From positions 698,501 through 762,500 of the forward strand of contig JABMCL010002049.1 in the NCBI GenBank assembly GCA_018857735.1: DNA of 64,000 nucleotides, in the 5' to 3' direction. The position numbers and the translations under genes were made by a program. This document shows, piece by piece, positions 12,075-24,000 of this stretch (positions are counted from its first letter, which is position 1; every line of letters begins with the position of its first letter). This DNA is from Alviniconcha marisindica. Lineage: Eukaryota > Mollusca > Gastropoda > Provannidae. The notes below the pieces were generated by a model. The model worked only from the letters and a program-made list of their open reading frames with translations, was not told the origin of the DNA and searched no databases.

Positions 12075-15000
12075 ATGGGGAATATACATGGCCATAAAAG
12101 TTCACACAAGAGTAAAACATCGGTCAACTCGACAGAAGATGTCGCGGCAGCAGATGTCGCTGCCAGTCCAGTCACGCCTACAAGCCAGGCAGCATCAATT
12201 ATGAAACTGTTTGAAGTGAGCCAGTGTGTTGCAAGTAGGCCTACTTTGTGTGGGAATATCGAAAAAGTGAAAGTCGAAGCCTGCAAATCGAGTTTTGGCA
12301 AGCCGGTTTGGGGTTAATTTGCGTTGATAACCTGTTCTTCTTTCGACACCCTTCTTCTTCCTTTTACTTTCATTCCTGCTTCTTTGCGTCTATGGCATTC
12401 CCAAAATGCCTGTTAGAGACATTTCGGGTTATCGCATCCGGGTTGACCACCCGCTTTGCCGTTGGACAACAAGTGGCACAAACACCGATCATGGCGACCA
12501 ACCATCACTTATGTTATCTATATTCAGTGAACTGGCCTGCAGTGACAAGTTAAACATGTGGCTTTGAAGCAAAATAAATTATTTCCATGTTGAGGTGCAT
12601 TGACAAGTTAAACATGTGGTTTTGAAGCAAAATAAACTTCCTTCCCATGTTGAGGAGCTTTAGATTTTAGACACAAAAATATTCGAATGAGAATGTAAAC
12701 CGAGGTCCCTCGGGTGTGTACGGTTCTTCTTCTTCCATTAGTTTGAAATGTCCAACTTCAGTATGTTGAAAAATCTGGAATTATGTAGGGTGGTTTGCTG
12801 TAGGAGAGAGCAGTTGTACTTTTTAGCCTGCATGGGGGTATGGATCAAGGGCAGTGGGGGGATTGGGGTTAGTTTTTTAGGTGGGGCAAGTCCAGACTTA
12901 AGCTTTAAAGCAGTCCAGGGTGGCGGCCACTACAAGCTCTGAGGCAGGCCATTCCAGTCTGGAATTGTTCTTGGGAAGAATGACATCCATCTGTATTTTG
13001 TTCTACAGGAGGGAATGTCAAAGCTGCAGTTATTGATTTTTGATTTTTTTTTGCACTCAGTTTGCTGCATGATGGTTTTGGCCGACAGCTGGAGCTTATG
13101 GAGACAAGGTTGTGGTGGAACTTGTAAAACGTCTTTAGCTTAGCTTTTTTTGCATCACTGTTTTTATAGGGTGGCCATTTCAGAGAGTCCATGGTGGTGT
13201 TGTCACAGGCTGTTTAACAATACCAGCTCAGAACCCACTGTGCCAATCTGTGTTGCACCTTCTCAATAGCACTGATGTTATTTTTAGTGGATGAGCCCCA
13301 TGCAGTGGCTGCATACTCAAGGATCTGTCAAACAGCCCTGGGCTTTGTTCTCAGTTTCCTTTGTCTTCTTCTTGTTTCCAAACTTGAGGTTGCGCTGTAG
13401 GAAGCTAAGTGTCTTACTGACTTTGTTGGTGATGATATTGCAAAAAGACCACATTTATGCATGTTACAGATCATGTAGTCCATAGCCCACGTCAGATTCA
13501 GACTTTGGTAGACTATGGAAATGCCAGAATAACCCATTTATGCACTAAATTATAGTAAAAAGTGTCTATGCAGTATACTGTATAGAAGAAGAATAGAAAA
13601 AAAGGATCTGCAGGCACAAACAAAGCCAAAAAATTCACATCTTGATGGTGATCTTCTTATTTGAGCAGTCGCTCTTGTCATTATGTCACTTTTTTCACCC
13701 TTGGTTCAATAGGTTGTAGAACTAGAAGTTTATACTTATTTGCAGTGGGAGGGGAGTGTTTGCATGATAGCTAAACAACGCTTGGGATGGCAATCCATTG
13801 TCTAAAGTCTTCAGTCATGGGGGCTTTCACCTGGTCATCACAAAGTGGTTCAGGTAGTCAGTGGTGGTGCAAACAAAAAGCCTAAGGGAATTTCTGTGCT
13901 GTTCACACAAATCACAGTTCAGTGTTGTGCATCTGTGAAAGGGCCTGGAGTTAAAGGTCGCCTGAACTGTTTAAAGATCTGTCTTCTTAAGTGCTTTACA
14001 TTTCTCCAATACTGTGGAACACACTTTAAAAAGACATTTGATTTTCTCCGTCAGCTTCTTCTTTAATCCTTTGGATCAGTGCTCATAGTCATACCCCACC
14101 TTTTTCCAACATTGAACCTTGCACTGAGTTGTTTTTTTTGTGTGTGTGTGTGTGTGTGTGTGTTACATATATATGTGTGTGTGTTTAAGGAAGGAACTTG
14201 GTTCATTTGTCTGCATTATAAATTCATGAGCAAATGTATCTGTTGGTTAGTTGAACTGAACAAATAAACTGACAACAGAATTGTATGTGGTCACAAAAGC
14301 TCTCATTATTACATTAATTATGATAGATAGGTGGTTGGTTTTTAACATTGTAACGGTGAATTAGACAAACTTGTGATTGGTGGGACATTGAAATCCAGGA
14401 ACCAGCCAAACTAATCTGTTGGGCAAGGAAGGCTGTGAATCAGATGTGAAGTGGTCCCATGATGCCATAGCAGTCCAGCTTGTGAATGAGAGAGGTGTAG
14501 AAAGAGGAAGTGCTTGCCAATCTTCCTTGAAAAGATGAGAAAGGGCCTAAGTTGTCAATCAGATCAACATTGTCATTGGAACTGTGTGAAAAGGCAAAGC
14601 TAGGCACACTTCTGAGAGACGGAATGGAGAGCACATATATATATATATATTATACTTCGCAAGTGTATCATGTATAGATCATCATCTTGAGCTGAACTGA
14701 GCAGGCTTTGTCAAGATTAAGAAGCTGAGCTAAAACAAATAAAAATGGTACAAACTGTAGAGCACCTTGAGCCAGAGGCAATGTACTATATCATTATAAA
14801 TGGCCACAATCAGTCAAATTTTAATTTTAAAGGCCAGGGTGTCTGACAAAGTTACATTGCTAATGAATTGACCAGAACTAAAGAGTTAAACTTCAAGAAC
14901 TGTTGTATTTTCTTAATTATTTCAGTTTGTTGTTGTTTTGTTTTTGTTACCAGCAAACGTACTGTTTGCGTACTGCCTGTGTTACCAAGTATCAGAATGT

Positions 15001-18000
15001 ATTTGACTTGAAGTGTGTTTTGGCTTTGACCTAAACCATTTGTGTGTTATAACAGTTATTCTCTCGATCATGGAGTTTGGAAATTCGACCCAGGTAAAAA
15101 AAAGTATGATTGTGATGTTCAAAATGATATTTCTATGTGAGTCGTGATGTATGCCATCTGACATGCTCTTGAAAAGAAAAGAAAAAACTGCCAAGTAATC
15201 TGCTCCGACCTCAGTGCACATCTTGGGAGGTGTCTATAAATTATATGTATGAAATATATATATATATATATATATGTCAGTGTGTGTGTGTGTGTGAGTA
15301 ACTTCAATAAACAAATAAATAATATAATTTATGTATTTGTTTTTACAACAGAAAATGGAGTTGACAGCCGATGATGGGAACACCCACCCTGGGGAGTTGT
15401 CAAGAAAAACATTTGAGGTACAGTATGTTCTGTCAGGGCTGATTCAGTTAGCCATGAGAATAATTATATCATTAATTTACAATAATTATTATTATATCAT
15501 TATAATCATGATCAGTGAATATATGGTTCTTCAGTGCTGGTCCTAATTGGTAGTCACTCACTTTGCAACAGTTTTGTTGTAAACCAGTTCCTTTTTTTTT
15601 CCACACCAAATGGAGAAAATTCCCAAGAAGCAATGAGAGCAATATGGTGGAAAAAAATGTTTTGTTTATTTTTTATTAGCAAAATATATTCCCGTGTCAC
15701 ACAAAAATGGCAGCCAAAAACGGAAATGGCTATACCCTACTGCTTGTGTTCGAAGCTACTTCATACCAGACGAAAATATTCAGACATATATCTAATTTGT
15801 TTGCAAAGTTGCAACATGCAAAAGCACCAGAAAGCTAATTTCAGGACTGCTGAGTATATCTATGTACAACAATGATGGTTGAAAGTGAGCATAACGCACG
15901 TTTCATGACCCGTCACGTCATGAAACACGTGTTCACTTCCAACTTGCACAAGATCAGCGATGTGAACCAGGGAAAACACTGTTGCTATAAATAACAAAGC
16001 ACTATCGATGCCGAGATCTGAACACCAAAGTTGCCGTATTATTTCCTAAAATGCATTAAAAGTGCAATGAAAATTTTGCGTCACGGGTAAAACATCCGTT
16101 ATGGCAACAACAAAACTTCGCAAAACAAATCCAACAAAGAACAAAAATCTTCTAACCACGATTTTCAAACGTACCATGGGCATCTACACACACATTGATG
16201 ATGTTGTGTCACGTGATAAGCATGGAATTTGTGATTGGGCGCTTTTACCACTGCGCGTCACGCTCTGACGCAGGAGAAACATGCGTTGACTGGCTGTCAT
16301 CATTGTCTGCTAGCACACGATTTCACCCAATTTGGAGGCTACCAATGACGCAGGTAGGTGAAATTCCAAGCAGTTATAGTTACTTGATCATTTCAGACTA
16401 GTATTTTATACAGTAGCACTCTTTATATATAAATACAGCGTTTAGTAATAGTATGTTCGATGCACCCTCTTGCAGGCTCATCTCCGTTTCGTCACATGAA
16501 ACATACATTTCTTGCCGAATCATTATTTCATGGTTAGGAACCACAATTACCAAAAAGTAGGCATGCCATGTTTAGTAATGGTTCATGGTTGCAGTCATTT
16601 CAAATTATTTCTCAGTCCATGAACAAGGAGAGAAGAATTGGTCAAAACATAACGTTCGTTTCTGGTGACATGGAACCGGACAGAAGTTGATTCTGTCACA
16701 CAAACCATGCGTTGTATCATCGTGTTGCAGAACGTGCGTTGAACAAATCTTCCCTACTTTGTTTTGATTTCTGTGTGAAACTGAGATTGTGCTGTAGTAT
16801 TAATGATGATGTAACTTTGAGATTCTTTTGATTTAAATTTGCCATCTTCTATCGGACTAGAAACGATAGAACTTAACGCGACATGGTGTGCTTGCAGAGT
16901 TTTTGTTTGGAATTTTTATTGTTGTTTCTTCTGTCCTGTTTTAGTAGTGACATGGTGTGCTTGCAGAGGTTTTTTGTTTTTGTTCTGTTCATTTTTAGTA
17001 AACTTTACTAATTTAAGCTGGAAAGAATTCAGCATAATATTAATAATATCAATATACTGAGTAGAGCTGTACTACTACTTCAGTACTTGTTTTTTTGTTT
17101 TTTCTTATTCATGTTTTTTGTTTTGTTTTTGTTTGGTTCCTGGGGTAGGGGTGGGGGGATGCATTAGCATTCATGAAAAAGACAGGGGTCTGAGGCAGCA
17201 TACTATTAACTATACATGTACTAGTTTACTACATCTTGTTTTTCCATTTCCTCCAACTTTGATTGCTGTCTCTGAATGTGATGTGTTGCGGACTGCAACT
17301 TGTGCTGTGATTTCACTTGTTGGCTCTGTTAAATCTAGGTTCTAGACTACAAGGCTTCATCTGGAGAAGTGCAGATAAAGTTCCTGCGTGAAAATCAGAG
17401 CAGCTTCTCATTCCCTGCAACTGATGACATCCCTTGGGTGCCTGCTGATCAGCTTGCAAAACTAAGCCACTACAGACCGGTGTCAAATGCAGCTGTGTTT
17501 TTTACAGAATAAAAGTTGCTTGAAGTTGTCATTGTTTTGCATGAGAACAGATGATTGATTAAATTTTCATGTAAACATTACCAGTACTGCTCATCACTTC
17601 TTCCTTTTTCCTTTTTTTCTTCTTCACATAAGCAAAACTTGTCAAACTCAAAAAAAACCTTGTCAGACTCAAAACAAATGCTTACATACATGTAATGTGT
17701 ACAAATACTGAAAAAATAAATTTTCTACATGCTTTTAACAGTTTCCAACCTGAGTGATTATTGAATGTCATGTGAAACATATGTTACATGTCACACGAAA
17801 CATGCGTTACAATTCAAAGAACATCCGAAGTTGAGGAAGTGTTCCAATATTACTTTGGAATATGTCCACAGCATCAAAAACTAACAAGAATAAATACTTG
17901 TTCATGATCCATGGTGTTTGTTCTTGAAGGAAAAACTTTTCTTTCCATTCACGCATGTTTCAGTGTCACAATTTTGTGGGTAGGATGTTCTACTCTCAAG

Positions 18001-21000
18001 TGGATGAACCCTCGTAAAAATTGCACTTAGTTACTCCTAATGATTGTTATTCAAAACCTTTCTATGAAATAATAAGGTTCTTGTTCTAAATATTACATAA
18101 TGATACTTTTATGTCACACCGAAACATGCGTTATGCTCTCCACTTGGACATGTTCGAAGCCACCCTAACTTGCAGTTGGGGTCCTAACTGCTTTTCTTTT
18201 AATTGTGCCTTAAAATAGGATGTATGCGGAACACAACAAGCCTAATTGGGATAAGCTGCAAGCTATTTCAGTTTTGACCTCTGATTCCCCCTAACTAGGA
18301 CCAGCACTGAAGAAGAACCCATATATGTATATATATGGATGAAATGTCTCTTTGAGTATTTTGAATTTGACTCTTAATAATAATACTAACACTGTAACAG
18401 AAAATGTAATGAATAAGTCAGCACTTATTTGTCTTATTAACTAGTAGTTTCAACAATTTGCATAGATGATAGAACGTGTGTACTATTAGTATTACTACCA
18501 ACATGAAATTACAATAATAATGATTAACAGCTTTTGTAGAGTGCACTTCCAGCAGCTAGGTCAGCACTGCTAATGCTGTATGCTCTTTACACATACACAC
18601 ACACACAAAAAAAAGGGGGGGGGGGTACACAGAGCACCCAAGCCCTGCACCATTGTAGCACAAAAATAAACATATATATGCTTATATAGATGGTCTACAT
18701 AAAACGATACTGGATAGTAATATCAGTAATGTCTGTGTATAATTTATTATGTACATTTACTTTATTAAACACATGCATTGCAAGCATCACAGTGACATGT
18801 AGAGATGAATCTTTCAAACTTGCAACAAACAGTTACTATTCTGATCTAAGTTATGATCTCTTAATCTGAGTAAAGCAGTGTGTAATAACTAATAGAGTGG
18901 CCAGGTTGCGAAAATTGGATTGAAAGGATGTACACTGCTGAGGTCAAAGTATAGGATTATGTTGATCAAAGTTTGTTGAAGTCATTTCCAGGACAAAAGG
19001 AGCTGTGAGCAGTTAAGACTGTGGTTCAGTAGACTGAGTCTCTTCAGTGTGAAAATATCAGCAAACCTTGAATTAATTAACAAAGTGGCAACAAAGTGAG
19101 GTTTTTGGCAGTTATCTCCTGATCTTCTCACTGACTTGCCTCCTGTTGTCAGAGCTTGAGCAGGACATAGTGTATTACTCGACAGAATATTATAACTGAT
19201 GATTAGATAGATTCGATTAGAAGCAATGTTTTGTAAGAGCTGACAGTCTGACGTCTGGCAGCAGGGCCATAGTGTACACTACAATGCTTGCTAGCCCTAC
19301 ATCCAGATTGGCTCCTGCTGGACGTGCATCACTGCATTTGCACAGATCTATGGTCTGGATGAGACATGAATAAGCAGTTTGATGTCATGTCACTCCAAAC
19401 AGGTCACCTGCATGCCGTTATGCTTCCTGATGACGGACGATGTGCGGTGGATCCATGCAAGCTGCGCCCTGGGGACGCCCAAATGTTAAGCGCAGTAGCC
19501 TGCGCCACACAGAGCTTTATACTTGTGAAAATGGCCCCAATAGGTCAATTTAAGATTTTAACAATACTGTCAGGTTAGCCATGCATGTTTTACTGTTCTC
19601 AGAAAGTTAAACGTGAAGCTTTTGTTCCATTTGTTTCAGAATGCATTCCATGGGCCCCTGCACAAATTTGGAAAGCTGATGTTCCAGCAAATGAAAAATG
19701 GCCAGGACTCAGATCGCATCACACGTGAAGAATTTGTTCAAGCGGGAACCGAGATTGTCTGCATGGTCAACCTTTCAGCCCAGAGGAAATATTACTTCAA
19801 ACTCTTTTCTAGTGGAAAGGAGTACATGTCTAGCGATGGTTGGTGTTTTAGTGAAGCTCTTCCTTTAGAGGACAAAGTTGAAGTGATTTGAGCAGTGCTG
19901 TGTGTGTGTGTGTGAATAAAGAAATGTAGTCACATGTTTTTTAACACCAAGAGAGAAAAAATTATACGGATTGTTCTACCTGAAACATTTTTAGTTTCGC
20001 TTAGTTTAGTTTATAATAAGACATGATTTTAGCTAGGTTGATGTTAAATTTTCAAACTGACCTGGAAAATGATACACCCCTAGCTTGCTTTGATCAGTGA
20101 ATCATTTTCAGCTTTACCGGTAACCACTCCTTATTCCCCAGTATCACATATTTTTCAGAATTGTCTGTGCTTGATTATCGCCCTGATATAACCGTACCAG
20201 TTGATGGCATAAAACACCAACTTACTTACTGTGCTTGATTGTGAAAACCTATTCTGTGTTTGAGTGTACCAGAGAGGTTATTGAAACTTCTGGCAATAGA
20301 TCAGGCAAAATCAGATGACACAAACAGTATATGAATAAGAAGTGTGTGTTTTGTTTTCAGAGGCCCTGCAGATGGTCCATGTGTCGTACATGCTGACGGT
20401 ATCGGTGTCCAAAATCCCCCACAAGCATGATGATCGTGACATTCGGCTCTTTCGGGGAATGGTCACTAGTTTGGTGAGGCTGTTCAGCAGTTTTTAGAGC
20501 TACCAGATCAGTGTTTGTGTATGTGTTTAGTTTTGCACAGAGGGTCTGGCGAACTGCAGTGTTTGTACGCATTCAATGCAAGAAGCTGGACACGTGGTTG
20601 CTGAAGCACTGTCCCAGCATGTTCTGTCACGTTTTACTATTATAAAAACCGACCTGTTTGCTCGTACGATATGGGCATATGTGTACGCCTAAGTTTTCAG
20701 CATACAAAAATGTTTAAAATATGATCAATATTTCTAGACATATCTTGTGGTGCGTTTGTTTTCCAGTCCAGAATATGCCCAGTTATGGGTTTTCAATGGT
20801 GCATGTGTTAGTCTTGCAACCATTCACTGCTGTAGTGTCAGATTCTGTATTGTGCTTTGAATTTTGGCACTGAATGCTTGGGCAATTCAAAGCAAGGCTT
20901 GTTTTTCCACTGCAAAGTGCAGACTTTCACAATTTTTCTGAAAGCTATGTTGAAATCATTTTCAGATTTATTTTTATCAGTGTTTGTGTGTCTGCATTTT

Positions 21001-24000
21001 GGCACCGATGATCAGGTGAACTGCGAGAAGCTGGACAAGTGGCTGCTGAAGCATTGTCCCAACATGTTCAGTCATGTTTTACGATTATAAAAATCATCAC
21101 TGTTTGTGTTCATTTAGTCTAACACGTTCAGCAGTGTTTTACAGGACTTTAGATCAGTGTTTGTGTGTCTGCAGTTTGGCACTGATGATCAGGTGAACTG
21201 CGAGAAGCTGGACAAGTGGCTGCTGAAGCATTGTCCCAACATGTTCAGTGGCGTTCACAGCTGGGTCTGCATGGTGCTGGGTGGGAGCAACCTGCCAGCA
21301 GAAATGGTAAGGAAGGAAAAGAGAAAGCGCCGCGTGACGTGTATTGTGTAGTAAAAGGTTTAGCAACTACAGAATGTGTGTATCGGGAAAATTGTATCCT
21401 CTGCGGAGATGAAAGCTGAGCAAGCGCTTTCTCGGGCCACAGGCAGGTTGAAGTGAGTTGAGGATGAATTTACTTATACTGATTTGATGATGGAGCTGTT
21501 GTGTTGATTGGTAACTCAAGCTTGATGAGCTCCTTTCGCATACAGTTTCTTGAGATTTCCTGTAGCTCAAGTTACACATGGTTTATTTCTGATTTACTGT
21601 AGTTCAAGTCATACACACTTTGTACAGATTTCCTGTAGCTTGAGTGACACACAGTTTCTTCGCATTTCCTGTAGTTTCAGTGACGCACAGTTTCCTCAGA
21701 TATCCTGGAGCGTGAGTGACACACAGTTTCCTCAGATTTCCTGTAGCTTCAGTGACACACAGTTTGTGCAGATTTCCTGTAGCTTCAGTGACACTTTCAG
21801 ATTTCCTGTAGCCGTGACACACAGTTTGCTCAGATTTCCTGTAGCTTCAGTGACACACAGTTTGTGCAGATTTCCTGTAGCTTCAGTGACACACAGTTTG
21901 TGCAGATTTCCTGTAGCTTCAGTGACACACAGTTTGTGCAGATTTCCTGTAGCTTCAGTGACACACAGTTTCGTGCAGATTTCCTGTAGCTTCAGTGCAC
22001 ACAGTTTCCTCAGATTTCCTGTAGCTTCAGTGACACACAGTTTTCATTTCTGTAGCTTCAGTGACACACAGTTTTCAGATTTCCTGTAGCTTCAGTGACA
22101 CACAGTTTCCTCAGATTTCCTGTAGCTTCAGTGACACACAGTTTCCTCAGATTTCTGTAGCTTCAGTGACACACAGTTTCCTCAGATTTCCTGTAGCTTC
22201 AGTGACACACAGTTTCCTCAGATTTCATGTAGCTTCAGTGACACACAGTTTCCTCAGATTTCCTGTAGCTTCAGTGACACACAGTTTCCTCAGATTTCCT
22301 GTAGCTTCAGTGACACACAGTTTCCTCAGATTTCTGTAGCTTCAGTGACACACAGTTTCCTCAGATTTCTGTAGCTTCAGTGACACAGTTTCCTCAGATT
22401 TCATGTAGCTTCAGTGACACACAGTTTCCTCAGATTTCATGTAGCTTCAGTGACACAAGTTTCCTCAGATTTCATGTAGCTTCAGTGACACACAGTTTCC
22501 TCAGATTTCCTGTAGCTTGAGTGACACATAGTTTGTTCAGATTTCCTGTAGCTTGAGTGACACATAGTTTGTTTAGATTTCCTGTAGCTTGAGCTGACAC
22601 AGTTTCTTCACATTTGTTTCACAGTTTCTTCGGATTTCCTGTCGCTTGTGGCACACGCAGTTTCTTCAGATTTCCTGTAGCTTGAGACATACACATTTTC
22701 TTCACAATTTGGACATCGTCCGATGAGTAGGAACTCTCAGCATATTAAAACTCGCTGCACAGAGAGAGAAAAAAGCAGCAGCAACATTTGTTTGTTTTTA
22801 AATGCTCTGTACATTGGGGATGATTTTGCACTTGTAGCCCCTGTTTCCACAGGAAGCCAACACGGTGTGCGTGCCCCAGCTGGAGGACTTCACGTGCGGC
22901 ACCCACTGCCTGTGCCTGGGCATGGCCTGGATCCTGTCGGCCGTCCTGCCCAACTGCTACACCACCGTCCCCAACCAGCCCAGCCGGGCCTCCGCCTCGC
23001 ACAGCACCTTGTTCTCCAGCTTTCACCAGCTGATGGCCAGCGTGGTCAGTCGTCGATTCATTGATCAGTCGCTTTGATGTATATCGGCTGGGCTGTCTGT
23101 TCTCCGCTCTCAGGCAGACTCACTTCTTGCGTCTCCTTTTAGTGCCAGCCAGGTTGTTTACGGTGTTTTACATTAGCCAGTTGTTCTTGCACCAAACTTG
23201 GGGAGGACAGTTGGTTCGGTTGTGTTGCTTAATGTCCTCGGACATTGGCTGACATACGAGGGACAAGCTGAGACCAATGCCGAAGCATGGTTCAATATAG
23301 CTTTATGTCCACGGAAACCAGAAGGCTCGTTAGGATGGACAGCCCAGGATGGCCACCTCGACTCTCACACAGCTCCTGCACTATGGAGGACAGTTCATTG
23401 ATTGATTGCTTGTGTATAGGCTACGCTGTCTGTTCTCTGCTCTCAAGCAGACTCATTTCTTGCCTATTTTTTTAGTGTGGGACAGGTTATTTACAGTGTT
23501 TCCATAATCCAGTTGTTCTTGCACCAAACTCAGGAGACAGTTTTTGTTGGTTCTGCTTTTTGGGGAAGAGATTTGTTGGTGTCATTGATTTCTTTAACAA
23601 GATCCAAACACGTGAAACCTCGTATTTGTTTGGAACAAGATCCAAATACATAAAACCTTTTATGTGTTTGGAGCATATGAATTCATATGAGTTTTGTTTT
23701 TGTTTTTTAAGGATTGTTTTGGGGGTTTTCACATTTTTTTTAACAGATCTTTGTTACAAAGATACAAACATGGGGCATTCAAGGACATGCAGCATTGGTA
23801 CATTCAACATTGAAAACTTTCTTTCTTAGGACTGTGATAGCCTGGAACCATTTAAACCACAAAAATGGCCAGCTTGAGTCTGTGGACAGTTTAAGATGGC
23901 TTGTCAGCTGCCAAATCCCTTTAGCTGTGCTGGGAAGTCTCCCACCATTGCACAAATGCCAAAAGCTTGGATGTTTTGCAATGTAACATTCCGACAGAAA

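Noticed and set aside
16195..16401. 68-codon plus-strand frame ending at a CAG/GTAGGT donor as a coding exon
   Set aside because: No recognisable motif. Kept only as a possible partner of the orphan exon at 17339.
21550..22339. Long open frames of 179 and 92 codons with repeated SFSDTQFPQISC-type peptides
   Set aside because: They arise from the ~36-base minisatellite in TLDc intron 5. Frames are open only because the unit is a multiple of three in most copies; there is no splice or homology support.
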